DNA of 64,000 bases from Streptomyces sp. 11x1 (lineage in GTDB: Bacteria > Actinomycetota > Actinomycetes > Streptomycetales > Streptomycetaceae), in contig NZ_CP122458.1 in assembly GCF_032598905.1 (NCBI RefSeq), positions 3,410,001-3,474,000 of the forward strand, written 5' to 3'. This document shows, piece by piece, positions 17,074 to 25,592 of the stretch. How positions within the stretch are numbered: the stretch's first letter is position 1; the number at the start of each line of letters is the position of its first letter. Made by a program: the position numbers and the translations under genes. Below the pieces are notes generated by a model. It was not told the DNA's origin. It worked only from the letters and a program-made list of their open reading frames with translations, and made no database searches.

Positions 17074-17954
17074 GCCAGGCTCCGGGTGCGCAGTGCGTAC
17101 AGGCCCTGGGGTCGCCACTGCAGGAAGGCGACGATCGCCACGAGCACGATGACCTTCGCGACGCTCACGGTCGTCGAGTACTCCAGCACCGACTGCAGCA
17201 CGCCGAGCGCGAAGGCCGTGATGACACTGCCCTTGAGCTGGCCGATGCCGCCTACGACCACGACCAGGAAGGCGTCGACGATGTAGTTGGTGCCCATCGT
17301 CGGGCCGATCGGGCCGACCAGGGTGAGCGCGACGCCCGCCACACCCGCCAGGCCCGAACCGATGAAGAACGTCGTACGGTCCACCCGCTCGGTGGCGATG
17401 CCGGACACCTCGGCGAGGGCCCGGTTCTGCACGACGGCCCGGATCCGGCGCCCGAGCGGGGTGAGCCGCAGGATCAGGGTGAGGCCGAGGACGCACAGCA
17501 GCGCGAGGCCGAGGATGAACAGCCGGTTGTTCGCGAGGGTGATGCCCGCGACCGAGATGTTGCCGGTCAGCAGGTCCGGGGCGGCGGTCTGCACGTTGGG
17601 GGCGCCGAAGATGTCACGGGCGAGCTGTTGAAGCATCAGGGACACGCCCCAGGTGACCAGCAGGGTGTCCAGCGGCCGGGTGTACAGGCGGCGGATGAGC
17701 AGCCACTCCAGGAGCGCTCCCATGGCGCCGGCGACCAGGAAGGCCAGGGGCAGGGCGACGAGCAGGGAGACGCCCGCGCCGCTGATGGACTTCTGCAGCA
17801 CGTACGTGGTGTAGGCGCCGGCCATGATGAACTCGCCGTGCGCCATGTTGATCACGCCCATCTGACCGAAGGTCAGGGTCAGGCCGAGCGCGATGAGCAG
17901 CAGGACGGCACCGATACTGATGCCGGTGAAGGACTGGTTGAGGACGACCGTCAT
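17070..17954 (-). CDS. urtB: Urea ABC transporter permease UrtB
   Basis: A 294-residue permease of the LivH type. I chose the ATG at 17954 (MTVVLNQSFTGISIGAV) because GGAG lies seven bases upstream; a start at 17996 would add 14 hydrophilic residues. The conserved GLTLTFGQMGVINMAHGEF motif is present near residues 24-42, and AVVQNRALAEVSGIATERV is the cytoplasmic coupling loop. It lies 99 bases after urtA, with a hairpin in the gap, and overlaps urtC by four bases. Confidence 0.92.
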   Translation of the reverse strand: MTVVLNQSFTGISIGAVLLLIALGLTLTFGQMGVINMAHGEFIMAGAYTTYVLQKSISGAGVSLLVALPLAFLVAGAMGALLEWLLIRRLYTRPLDTLLVTWGVSLMLQQLARDIFGAPNVQTAAPDLLTGNISVAGITLANNRLFILGLALLCVLGLTLILRLTPLGRRIRAVVQNRALAEVSGIATERVDRTTFFIGSGLAGVAGVALTLVGPIGPTMGTNYIVDAFLVVVVGGIGQLKGSVITAFALGVLQSVLEYSTTVSVAKVIVLVAIVAFLQWRPQGLYALRTRSLA

Positions 17955-18002
17955 GAAGCGGCTCCGGGTCGGGGACGTAAGGTGCGGGCTTTCCATGGGC
18001 GT

Positions 18003-18029
18003 GACCCGGCCTCACGACGAGGCCGGGTC
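18003..18029 (-). promoter_or_regulatory. Stem-loop between urtA and urtB
   Basis: GACCCGGCCTC (18003-18013) pairs perfectly with GAGGCCGGGTC (18019-18029) around a five-base loop. It lies between the end of urtA and the start of urtB and has no T-tail. Such hairpins after binding-protein genes often protect the upstream mRNA or cause partial termination, giving more UrtA than permease; that is inference. Confidence 0.6.
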
Positions 18030-18053
18030 CCACCGCGAGGGGCCGAGCGGGGC

Positions 18054-19307
18054 TCAGGAGAGGCCCGAGGCCCAGGAGTAGCCCTTCAGGTACGGGTCCG
18101 GCTCGATCGGCTTGCCCGAGTTCCAGACCTCCTCGATGAGGCCGTCCGCGCCGACCTTGCCGATCCGGGCCGTCTTGTGGACGTGCTGGGTGGCGCCGTC
18201 GACGGTGACCTTGCCCTCGGGGGCGTCGAAGGTGATGCCGTCGGAGGCGGCCTTCACCTTCGCCACGTCGAAGGAGCCGGCCTTCTCGACCATCGCCTTC
18301 CACAGGTAGACCGAGATGTAGGCGGCCTCCATCGGGTCGGACGTCGGCTTGTCCTTGCCGTAGGCGGCCTGGTACGCCTTCACGAACTTCTCGTTCGCCG
18401 CGCCCGGAGTGGTCTGGTAGTAGTTCCAGGCCGTCAGCTGGCCCTCCAGGTACTGGGTGCCGATGCTCTTGACCTCTTCCTCGGCGATGGACACCGAGAG
18501 CACGGGCAGGCTCTTCGCGGTCAGGCCCGCGGACTTGTACTCCTTGAAGAAGGCCACGTTGCTGTCGCCGTTGAGGGTGTTGAACACGGCGTCCGCGCCG
18601 GCGTCCTTGACCTTGTTGACGATGGTGCTGAACTCGGTCGATCCCAGCGGCGCGTAGTCCTCACCGACCACCTCCATGCCGTTGGCCTTCGCGTAGGCCC
18701 TGATCTCCTTGTTGGCGGTGCGCGGGAAGACATAGTCGCTGCCGACGAGGTAGAGCTTGGTCAGGCCCTGCTTCTTGAGGTAGTCCAGTGCGGGCACGAT
18801 CTGCTGGTTGGTGGTCGCACCGATGTAGAAGATGTACGGGGACTGCTCCAGGCCCTCGTACTGCACGGGGTAGAACAGCAGCGACTTGTTCCGCTCGAAG
18901 ACCGGCTTGACGGCCTTGCGGCTGGCAGAGGTCCAGCAGCCGAAGGTGGCGACGACCTTGTCGTCCGTGATCAGGGTCTGTGCCTTCTCGGCGAAGGTGG
19001 GCCAATCCGAGGCGCCGTCCTGGCTGATCGGCTTGAGCTTCTTGCCGAGGACGCCGCCGGCGGCGTTGATCTCGTTGACCGCGAGCAGCAGGGCGTTGTG
19101 AACGGTCACCTCGCTGATGGCCATGGTGCCCGAGAGCGAGTTCAGCAGGCCGACCTTGACGGTGTCGCCCGAGGTGTCCGCCTTGGCGCCGGAGCCTGAC
19201 GACGTGTCGCTGCCGGTCTTGGCGCCGCACGCGCTGAGGGCGGCCGATGCGCCGAGGGCGGATACGCCTGCCAGGAGACCGCGCCTGCTGATGTTGAGCC
19301 CGGACAT
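18054..19307 (-). CDS. urtA: Urea ABC transporter substrate-binding lipoprotein UrtA
   Basis: A 417-residue binding protein. The start at 19307 has GGAGG six bases upstream. The N-terminus [21 protein letters not shown] combines a twin-arginine signal with a lipobox ending at Cys27, so it is exported by Tat and lipid-anchored outside the membrane. The mature part has the UrtA/AmiC fold pattern: [40 protein letters not shown] and [20 protein letters not shown]. It is first in the urt operon. A GlnR-like operator lies 170-207 bases upstream. A short-chain amide rather than urea cannot be excluded from sequence alone. Confidence 0.9.
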   Translation of the reverse strand: MSGLNISRRGLLAGVSALGASAALSACGAKTGSDTSSGSGAKADTSGDTVKVGLLNSLSGTMAISEVTVHNALLLAVNEINAAGGVLGKKLKPISQDGASDWPTFAEKAQTLITDDKVVATFGCWTSASRKAVKPVFERNKSLLFYPVQYEGLEQSPYIFYIGATTNQQIVPALDYLKKQGLTKLYLVGSDYVFPRTANKEIRAYAKANGMEVVGEDYAPLGSTEFSTIVNKVKDAGADAVFNTLNGDSNVAFFKEYKSAGLTAKSLPVLSVSIAEEEVKSIGTQYLEGQLTAWNYYQTTPGAANEKFVKAYQAAYGKDKPTSDPMEAAYISVYLWKAMVEKAGSFDVAKVKAASDGITFDAPEGKVTVDGATQHVHKTARIGKVGADGLIEEVWNSGKPIEPDPYLKGYSWASGLS

Positions 19308-19476
19308 TCGATACCTCCATGCCCCGAAGGGCGGTGCGAAGCGAGCGGAAGACTCTGGGGAAGGAATGGATCGGACGCGCTTCAGTGGCGGCGGCGTTGG
19401 CGCGCGAAGCCCCCAGCCGTTCCGGGGTGACCTCCGGGCTGGTCGTTGAAGTGCGTCCACAGCCTGCGGCGGAACT

Positions 19477-19514
19477 GTTTCAACGGCGTTTCGGCGCAAT
19501 TGAAGAACAGTTTC
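19477..19514 (-). promoter_or_regulatory. Candidate GlnR operator upstream of urtA
   Basis: On the minus strand, towards urtA, four pentamers are spaced exactly 11 bases apart: GAAAC (19514-19510), TCAAT (19503-19499), GAAAC (19492-19488) and GAAAC (19481-19477), each separated by six bases. The actinobacterial nitrogen regulator GlnR binds an a-n6-b-n6-a-n6-b array of gTnAc/GaAAc sites, and this matches in spacing and largely in sequence. Urea uptake genes are expected GlnR targets. The first a-site is closer to a b-type GAAAC, so the match is good but not perfect. Confidence 0.6.
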
Positions 19515-19713
19515 CATCGGAAGTATCGAGATAGGCTGAAAAAGAGGAAAGCCGCCACTGACGACGCATGATTGACGGCGTCTCAGTGACGGCATTTATT
19601 GCTTCCGCCAGAAAGGATCATATTCTGGGAATGCTCGTCAAGAGTGCGTTGATCGACGGTAGGCTCACGGCATCCCCGCCCCGGGGTCGTGCGCATGCGA
19701 GCTGAGGAGTGCA

Positions 19714-20190
19714 ATGGCGAGGCAGCCCCAGGACCTGCTCCACCTGCTGACACGGGCCGAGCGCCTCTCGGTGCGCCGAGTCCAGTCCGTGCTGGAGGAG
19801 TTCGACTGCTCCATCGAGGCGTGGTGGGTGCTCGACCTGCTCTCCGACGGCGAGGGGCACAACATGACGGCCCTCGCCGACCATGCCTTCCTGCCGGCGC
19901 CGACCCTGACGAAGCTGATCGACCAACTCGTCGACCAGAACCTGGTCTTCCGCCGCGTCGACCCTGCCGACCGGCGCCGTGTCCTGGCCCAGCTCACCCC
20001 ACGGGGAATTCAGCGCCGGCAGCGACTGTCCCGCGCGGTCCGGGCCGACTGGGGTGAGCTGGAACCCCTGCTCGGGCAGGACGAGGAGGAGCGGTTGCAG
20101 ACCCTGCTCGATCGGCTGGCCGGGGCGCTGGAAGGCGAGGGGAGCGTCACAACAGCTCGTGCGGAGCGCGAAGTTGGGCGAGCACGTTGA
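19714..20190 (+). CDS. MarR-family transcriptional regulator
   Basis: A 158-residue protein with GAGGAG upstream of the ATG. The winged helix is visible in WWVLDLLSDGEGHNMTALAD, then LPAPTLTKLIDQLVDQNLVF (recognition helix) and the wing RRVDPADRRRVLAQLTPRG. Helices at both ends would form the dimer interface. It is divergent from urtA across a 406-base gap that holds the GlnR-like site. Its 3' end overlaps the convergent AmiC-like gene by 44 bases. It may control urea or amide use, by position only. Confidence 0.85.
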   Translation: MARQPQDLLHLLTRAERLSVRRVQSVLEEFDCSIEAWWVLDLLSDGEGHNMTALADHAFLPAPTLTKLIDQLVDQNLVFRRVDPADRRRVLAQLTPRGIQRRQRLSRAVRADWGELEPLLGQDEEERLQTLLDRLAGALEGEGSVTTARAEREVGRAR

Positions 20191-21265
20191 AGTCGAGCCC
20201 GTCCGCCCGCGCCAGGTAGATGCGCTGGCGCACATGCCGTCCGTCCAGGCTCAGCAGGCCGCGCGGACCTTCGTACGCGACGTTCTCGGCGGCTGCTCCG
20301 ATGGCGGACACGTCCAGGGTGCGGGCCCGTTCGATGAGCGCCGCGAGCAGCAGCACGCCCTCGTAGCAGGACTCGCCGAGACTGCCCGGAACCGGTGCGT
20401 CCACACCGAAGCGGCCCGCGTACCGGCCGTGGAAGTCCATGGTGTTCTGGTCGGCCAGCGAGGCGAAGAACCCGGCCGTGCTGTAGAGGTCGGTCGTCGC
20501 CTCGGCGCCGCTCGCCAGCAGCATGCTCTCGTCCATGAGTGTGCTCAGCCGCAAGCAGCGCTGGTCGAGCCCGGCAGCGGCGAAGGCCCGGTTGAAGCGG
20601 ACCGCGTCGCTGCCCACCATGAGCATGAGCACGCCGTCGGCGTCCGCCCGCTCGATGCGCCGCAGGACGTCGGTGAAGTCGTCGGTGCCCAGCGGCAGGT
20701 ACACCTCGCCGCAGACCCGGTCCCGGCCTTCGCGCGCGTAACGGCGCGCGGCCCGGGCGGTGCGCCGGGGCCAGATGTAGTTGTTGCCGACGACGAACCA
20801 CCGGCGTACGCCCCGCGCCTCGGCGAGCAGCCGCATCGCCGGCAGCAGCTGCCAGGCAGGCGTCTCGCTGGTCATGTAGACGCCCTCGGTGCGCTCGCCG
20901 CCCTCGTACAGGGCCGTGTAGACGTACGGCACCCGGTGCGCGATCCGTGGTGCCACCGCCTGCCGCACCGAGGAGATGTGCCAGCCGGTGACGCCCTGCA
21001 CCGCACCCGCCGCCACCAGGGCCTCGACCTCGTTCGCGACCTGCTGAGGAGCCGCGCCGCCGTCGACCTCCAGCAGCCGCAGCTCCTTGCCGAGCACGCC
21101 GCCCGCCTTGTTGATCTCCTCGGCGGCCAGCCGCGCGCACGCCTCGCAGGTGGGACCGAAGATCCCGGCCGGCCCCTGCATCGGGTACACGAACGCCACA
21201 TTCAGGGTCGACTCGTCGGCCGTGAACCACTCAGGGGCGTGGAGGCGGAGCGGCGGCCGATGCAT
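20147..21265 (-). CDS. AmiC/UrtA-like ligand-binding protein without signal peptide
   Basis: A 372-residue periplasmic-binding fold protein. It aligns by motif with UrtA: LNVAFVYPMQGPAGIFGPTC, EEINKAGGVLGKELRLLEVD and GNNYIWPRRTARAARRYARE. The N-terminus MHRPPLRLHAPEWFTADEST has neither a signal nor a lipobox, so the protein should stay in the cytoplasm. This is the arrangement of AmiC, which senses amides and restrains a regulator. It is convergent with the MarR gene, overlapping by 44 bases, and follows the urt cluster. I infer an intracellular sensor for urea or short amides, not a transporter subunit. Confidence 0.8.
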   Translation of the reverse strand: MHRPPLRLHAPEWFTADESTLNVAFVYPMQGPAGIFGPTCEACARLAAEEINKAGGVLGKELRLLEVDGGAAPQQVANEVEALVAAGAVQGVTGWHISSVRQAVAPRIAHRVPYVYTALYEGGERTEGVYMTSETPAWQLLPAMRLLAEARGVRRWFVVGNNYIWPRRTARAARRYAREGRDRVCGEVYLPLGTDDFTDVLRRIERADADGVLMLMVGSDAVRFNRAFAAAGLDQRCLRLSTLMDESMLLASGAEATTDLYSTAGFFASLADQNTMDFHGRYAGRFGVDAPVPGSLGESCYEGVLLLAALIERARTLDVSAIGAAAENVAYEGPRGLLSLDGRHVRQRIYLARADGLDFNVLAQLRAPHELL

Positions 21266-21639
21266 GGCCCCATGATTGCCCCACCGCCCTCAGCGCCCAA
21301 GCGGTGGCCCGGATCGAGACCGATTCGTAGAAATGCGGCTTCGTAGAAATGCGGCACGACTCGCTGAAGGATCGCAGGTAGTGGCCGCGGCCGACAGCGG
21401 GTGGGCGACCGCGCGGACCCGGTCACCGAGGTGGGAGAGGGTTGCTGCGGCGAGGACGTGCGTGAAGCGGGGATCGGTGGCGTCACCGGGGCCACGGTGG
21501 GGGGCCGCCGTGGGGTGCCGTCCTCCGTGTCGTCGTTGCCGGAGCCGGCGCTCGCCATTGAGGCTGAGGGGGGCGGTGCCGCGGGGGTGGTCCGGGGCAT
21601 CGGGTTGACACGGCTTTCGCTGACCGTTCCCAGTGGACT

Positions 21640-22010
21640 GTGCGGTCGCCCCAGCGCTGTAGGAGGTGCGGTCGTGGCCGACCGCGAGCAGGCTCGCGCC
21701 GGTGGTACGGCGGTAGTCCTTCCACGACCGCGGCAGTGGATGCCGGCGGCGAGGGCGCGCTGCAGCCGGGCCGGGTCCCACCGAGTCTCCGACCTCGTAC
21801 CGGTGCGACTCCTCGTGCACGGCGCCCAGGGCGACCCGGCGCAGCCGTGTGCCGAGGCCGAAGGGTTCCGGCTCGTCGCCGAGCAGGATGGAGACCAGCA
21901 GGTCCACGGCCGCGAAGTCGGCGAAGCGGAGGGCGGCCACGTCGGCGGGTTCCTCCGCGGTACGGGTGACGTCGAGCATGGTGCCGATGCGGACTCCGGC
22001 GTCGGGGGGG
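21640..22010 (-). pseudogene. Fragment of a SpoIIE/GAF-type phosphatase gene
   Basis: The minus strand reads GVRIGTMLDVTRTAEEPADV, then ALRFADFAAVDLLVSILLGD and LRRVALGAVHEESHRYEVGD. These are like the linker between PAS and GAF domains in large Streptomyces SpoIIE-family PP2C phosphatases (IGTTLDVxRTAEEL...RFADxxxVDL). About 75 residues are convincing. After that, a low-quality stretch with GASLLAVGHDRTS hints at the GAF domain in a broken context. No catalytic domain remains. The surrounding bases up to 22,397 carry no gene I can support. Confidence 0.45.
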
Positions 22011-22397
22011 CGCCGGGTGGGTGGGTGTGGTGGTGGTTGCGGCGGATCGGCTCAGGACGTGCGGCGGGGTACGGCGGCGGTCGTCGCTGCCGGTGGCGAC
22101 CGGTGAGGCGGGCGGGGCGGGATACCGGAGGGGGTGGGTGGGGCCCCCTTGCGTCGGGGGTCTCTGGAGTGACTTGCGTCTCATGCGGGGTCGTGGGGTT
22201 CGGATGGGTTTCGGGCGCGGAGTCGCTGTTCGGAGGCGGTGTCGTCGTTCTGGCGGTGGCAGGAGTTCGGGCGGTGCATACCGGGGAGTCATTTGGGGTG
22301 GGAACGGTCCTGGGGTTCCCTTCGTTCTTGACTTGCCCTGCCTCCGTCGACGCGGTCCCCCGCCGTACCGACGCGACGCGGAAGGACGACGTGCCCT

Positions 22398-23834
22398 TTG
22401 TTCCCGCTCCCGCTCGACGCGCCGCCCCCCTCGCGGCCCACCCCGTCCCCGGTCCCCGATCCCCTCACCCTGATACCCAGCCCGGCCCGTCCCGTGGACC
22501 TCACCCGGGCCCCGCGTCACGCCGCACCCACGGCTGCCGCACCCACGGCTGCCGGGCTCACGGATTCTGAGCCCGCTGCCGAGCTGACGGATTGCGCGCC
22601 CGCGGATTGCCCGCCCACGGATGGTGAGCTCGCGGTGTGCGAGCTCGCGGTGTGCGAGCTCGCGGTGTGCGCGCTCGCGGTGTGCGAGCTCGCGGCTCCT
22701 GTGGATCCCGCAGCTGCCGACCCCGTGGTTCGCACGGCCCCCACGGCCCCCACGGTCCCTGCGGCTCCCGCGAACCCGACGGTGGCCCCAGCCTGCGACT
22801 CCGCCTCCACCTCCGCCCAGCCCCCCGTACCCCACCCGGCCCGGCTCGTCGCGCTCCTGTCCGGCAGGGTTCGGGCGCTGCTCCCCGCCCGGTCGGCCGC
22901 CAATGGCCGACGGCTGCGGCTGGCCCTGACGTTGTTGCCGTTGGTACTGCTCGGCGCCTGGGCGGCGTTCGACTGGCGCACCGTGCACAGCGGGGCGGTG
23001 CGGCTGGCCTCGGCCGATCCGCGGTGGCTGCTGGCCGGGGTGTTGTTCACCGGCCTGTGCTCAGTGGCCTCCGCGTTCGTACGGCAGGGCGCGGTGCCGG
23101 AACGGCTGCCGCCGGGCCCGTTGCTGGCGACGCAGTTCGCAGCCGGGGCGGCGGGGCACGCGCTGCCGGGCAACATCGGCGCCCACGCCGTCGTCCTGCG
23201 CTTCCTGCGGCGCCAGGGCATCCCGCTCGCCCGGGCCACGTCCTCGCTCGCCCTGTACTCGGCGGTCAAACCCGTGGCCAAGACCCTGGTGATCGTCGCC
23301 TTCGTCGTCGCCTTCCCGGGCACGCTGCGCCTGACCGAACTCCTCCCGAAGGGCGAGACGCTCGCCCTCGTCGGCGCGATCACCGGCGTCAGCCTCGCGG
23401 CCGTGGTCACACTGATCACGACCGTACGGCCGTTGCGGCGACCGCTGATCGGAGGGCTGCGTTCCGCCCTCACCGACACCCGGATCGTGCACAGCTGCCC
23501 CGGCCGGGCGCTGGCCCTGTGGGGCGGGGCCGCCGCCTTCCCTCTGTGCCAGGGGGCCGTGGTCGCCTCGGTCGGCTCCTCGCTCGGGCTGCCCGTGTCC
23601 TGGCCGCAGATGCTCTTCGCCTATCTCGTCGCCAGTACGGCGGCCGGTGCGGTGCCCGCGCCGGGCGGCCTCGGCCCCATGGACGCGGCGCTCGTCTTCA
23701 CCCTGGTCGCCTTCGGCGCGCCCGCGGCCCTCGCCACCACCACGGTCATCGGCTACCGCGTCCTCACCGTCTGGCTCCCCCTCCTGCCGGGCACGCTCGT
23801 CCTCTCGGCGCTGGTGCGGGCGAAAGTGCTTTGA
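22398..23834 (+). CDS. Lysylphosphatidylglycerol synthase TM-region (UPF0104) family protein with repetitive N-terminus
   Basis: Up to 478 residues. The membrane part from about residue 170 has roughly eight hydrophobic segments and family motifs: GHALPGNIGAHAVVLRFLRR and SLALYSAVKPVAKTLVIVAF, ending with VPAPGGLGPMDAALVF. These proteins are predicted flippase- or transporter-like membrane proteins; without a catalytic GNAT-type domain this one should not aminoacylate lipids. The first 150 residues are Ala/Pro/Thr-rich low complexity and include pentapeptide repeats ELAVC encoded by a 15-bp tandem repeat. The frame opens with a TTG, and the true start is uncertain; a GTG near 22,494 or later is possible. 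Confidence 0.75.
   Translation: MFPLPLDAPPPSRPTPSPVPDPLTLIPSPARPVDLTRAPRHAAPTAAAPTAAGLTDSEPAAELTDCAPADCPPTDGELAVCELAVCELAVCALAVCELAAPVDPAAADPVVRTAPTAPTVPAAPANPTVAPACDSASTSAQPPVPHPARLVALLSGRVRALLPARSAANGRRLRLALTLLPLVLLGAWAAFDWRTVHSGAVRLASADPRWLLAGVLFTGLCSVASAFVRQGAVPERLPPGPLLATQFAAGAAGHALPGNIGAHAVVLRFLRRQGIPLARATSSLALYSAVKPVAKTLVIVAFVVAFPGTLRLTELLPKGETLALVGAITGVSLAAVVTLITTVRPLRRPLIGGLRSALTDTRIVHSCPGRALALWGGAAAFPLCQGAVVASVGSSLGLPVSWPQMLFAYLVASTAAGAVPAPGGLGPMDAALVFTLVAFGAPAALATTTVIGYRVLTVWLPLLPGTLVLSALVRAKVL
22626..22700 (+). repeat. 15-bp tandem repeat encoding ELAVC units
   Basis: The unit GAGCTCGCGGTGTGC occurs three times exactly (22626-22670), once with one change (22671-22685), and a fifth degenerate copy ends at 22700. 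Because 15 is a multiple of three, it stays in frame and encodes repeated ELAVC/ALAVC in the N-terminal tail of the membrane protein. Such arrays change length by slippage. Confidence 0.9.
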
Positions 23835-24088
23835 CGGGCGACTGACGGGCGGCGGCCTTCGGGCCGCGCCCCGGCAAGCGGCCGACGGTGCGGGAGGCCG
23901 CCGTGGACCTCCGTGTCCGCCTCGGCCTCGGCCTCGCGGGAAGGGCTCGCGGGACACCTTCGCGCTTACGCCCCCGTGCGGGTGCCCTCGCCGGTCATGG
24001 GTGCAGGGTGGGTGCAGCAAGCAGTTGAAGCGGGAACCATCTCAGGGACTGGAGGATCGGGCGGTACTGGGCAGTTCGGGGAGGGCGT

Positions 24089-25357
24089 ATGTCGTACTCG
24101 GTGGGGCGCCGAGTGGTCGTCACGGGGCTGGGGGCCGTCACCCCGCTCGGGGTGGGCGTGGATGAGCTGTGGCAGGGGCTGCTGGAAGGCCGTTGCGGGA
24201 TACGGGAGTTGGACGGGGAGGAGTTCGCGGAGTTACCGGTGCGGGTCGCGGGGACGGTGCCGGTGGATCCCGCCGAGCTGCTCCCCCGGCCCCGGGCCCG
24301 GCGTATGAACCGGGCCGCGCGGTTCGCCGTACTGGCGGCGCGGGAGGCGTGGCGGGACGGGGGCTTCGAGCCCGGCGGTGCGGCGGAGAGCGGGCTCGAC
24401 GCTGACCGGGTCGGGGTGTCCGCCGGGGCGATCCTCGGAGACGCGTCGGTGCTGGTGGCCGGCGACCGGCAGTTACGGGACCGGGGGCCGCGCGGTGTCT
24501 CGCCGCTCACGACCCCGATGTGTGTGCCCTCGCAGGCAGCGTCGCAGGTCTCGCTGGACCTCGGGATCACCGGGGAGGCGCGCACGGTCACCAGTGCGTG
24601 CGCCTCCGGGACCGAGGCGATCGGTCAGGCCGTCGACCGGATCCGGTACGGGCGGGTGGACCTGGCGCTCGCGGGTGGGGCCGAGGCGGTGGTGACCCCG
24701 GCGATCATGGCGTCCTTCGCGGCGATGCGGGCGCTGTCGCGGCACGGGCTGGACGAGGGTGAGGCGAGTCCGTCCCGGCCGTTCGCGAAGGACCGGGACG
24801 GGTTCGTGAACGGCGAGGGGGCGGGGTTCCTGCTGCTGGAGGCGGAGGACCATGCCCGGGCTCGCGGGGCCCGGGTCTACTGCGAGGCCGCGGGGTGGGG
24901 GCTGTCCGCCGACGCGCATCACATGGCGGCGCCCGATCCGTCGGGCTCGGGGGTGGCGCTCGCGCTGCGGCGGGCGTTGGAGGACGCGGCGGCGGGGCCC
25001 TCGGACGTGGTCCACGTCAACGCGCACGCCACCGCCACGGTCGACGGGGACCTCGCGGAGGCGAACGCGCTGACGGCGGTGCTGTCGGGGCGCCGGGTGC
25101 CGGTGACGGCGCTGAAGGGGCACCTCGGGCACCTTCAGGGGGCGGCCGGGGCGGTGGAGGCCCTCGCCACCGCGCTCACGCTCCACCACGGGCTCATCCC
25201 CCCGACCATCGGCTGCGCCGACCAGGACCGGGCCATCACCCTCGACGTCGTCACCACCGCCCCGCGCCCGCTGCCTCGCGACGGCGACCTCGCCCTCACG
25301 AACTCCTTCGGCTTCGGCGGCCACAACGCGGTCCTGGCCCTCCGCCGCACCACGTAG
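24089..25357 (+). CDS. Beta-ketoacyl-ACP synthase II-like (FabF family), TTA-containing
   Basis: A 422-residue ketosynthase with GGGAGG upstream of the ATG. The catalytic Cys171 lies in VTSACASGTEAIG; the two histidines lie in VNAHATATVDGD and LKGHLGHLQGAAG, and the latter also holds the conserved Lys. C-terminal NSFGFGGHNAVLAL is the FabF glycine loop. It would condense malonyl-ACP with an acyl chain. No ACP or reductase gene adjoins it, so it is a stand-alone enzyme for lipid or secondary metabolism. Two in-frame TTA codons, at residues 49 and 129, predict dependence on the bldA tRNA, and so late or developmental expression. Confidence 0.88.
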   Translation: MSYSVGRRVVVTGLGAVTPLGVGVDELWQGLLEGRCGIRELDGEEFAELPVRVAGTVPVDPAELLPRPRARRMNRAARFAVLAAREAWRDGGFEPGGAAESGLDADRVGVSAGAILGDASVLVAGDRQLRDRGPRGVSPLTTPMCVPSQAASQVSLDLGITGEARTVTSACASGTEAIGQAVDRIRYGRVDLALAGGAEAVVTPAIMASFAAMRALSRHGLDEGEASPSRPFAKDRDGFVNGEGAGFLLLEAEDHARARGARVYCEAAGWGLSADAHHMAAPDPSGSGVALALRRALEDAAAGPSDVVHVNAHATATVDGDLAEANALTAVLSGRRVPVTALKGHLGHLQGAAGAVEALATALTLHHGLIPPTIGCADQDRAITLDVVTTAPRPLPRDGDLALTNSFGFGGHNAVLALRRTT

Positions 25358-25592
25358 CCCTCCGGGTCGGCCGCGGATTGACGCAGACCCGCTCCTGTGC
25401 GTCCCGGCGCCGCCGGCCTACCGCGACCGTCGTGGGTGAGCGGCGCGCGGGCGGGGAGCGTCGGCGGGAGAGCAACCGGAGAGCTCGGAGGGGAACCGGC
25501 GGCAGGAAGCCGAGGGCCGGCGACGAAAGAACTGGGCCAGACCGCGGAAGGAGGCCCTCGGCGTGGGGTCGTACCGAGTCGAGTCGCCCCCC

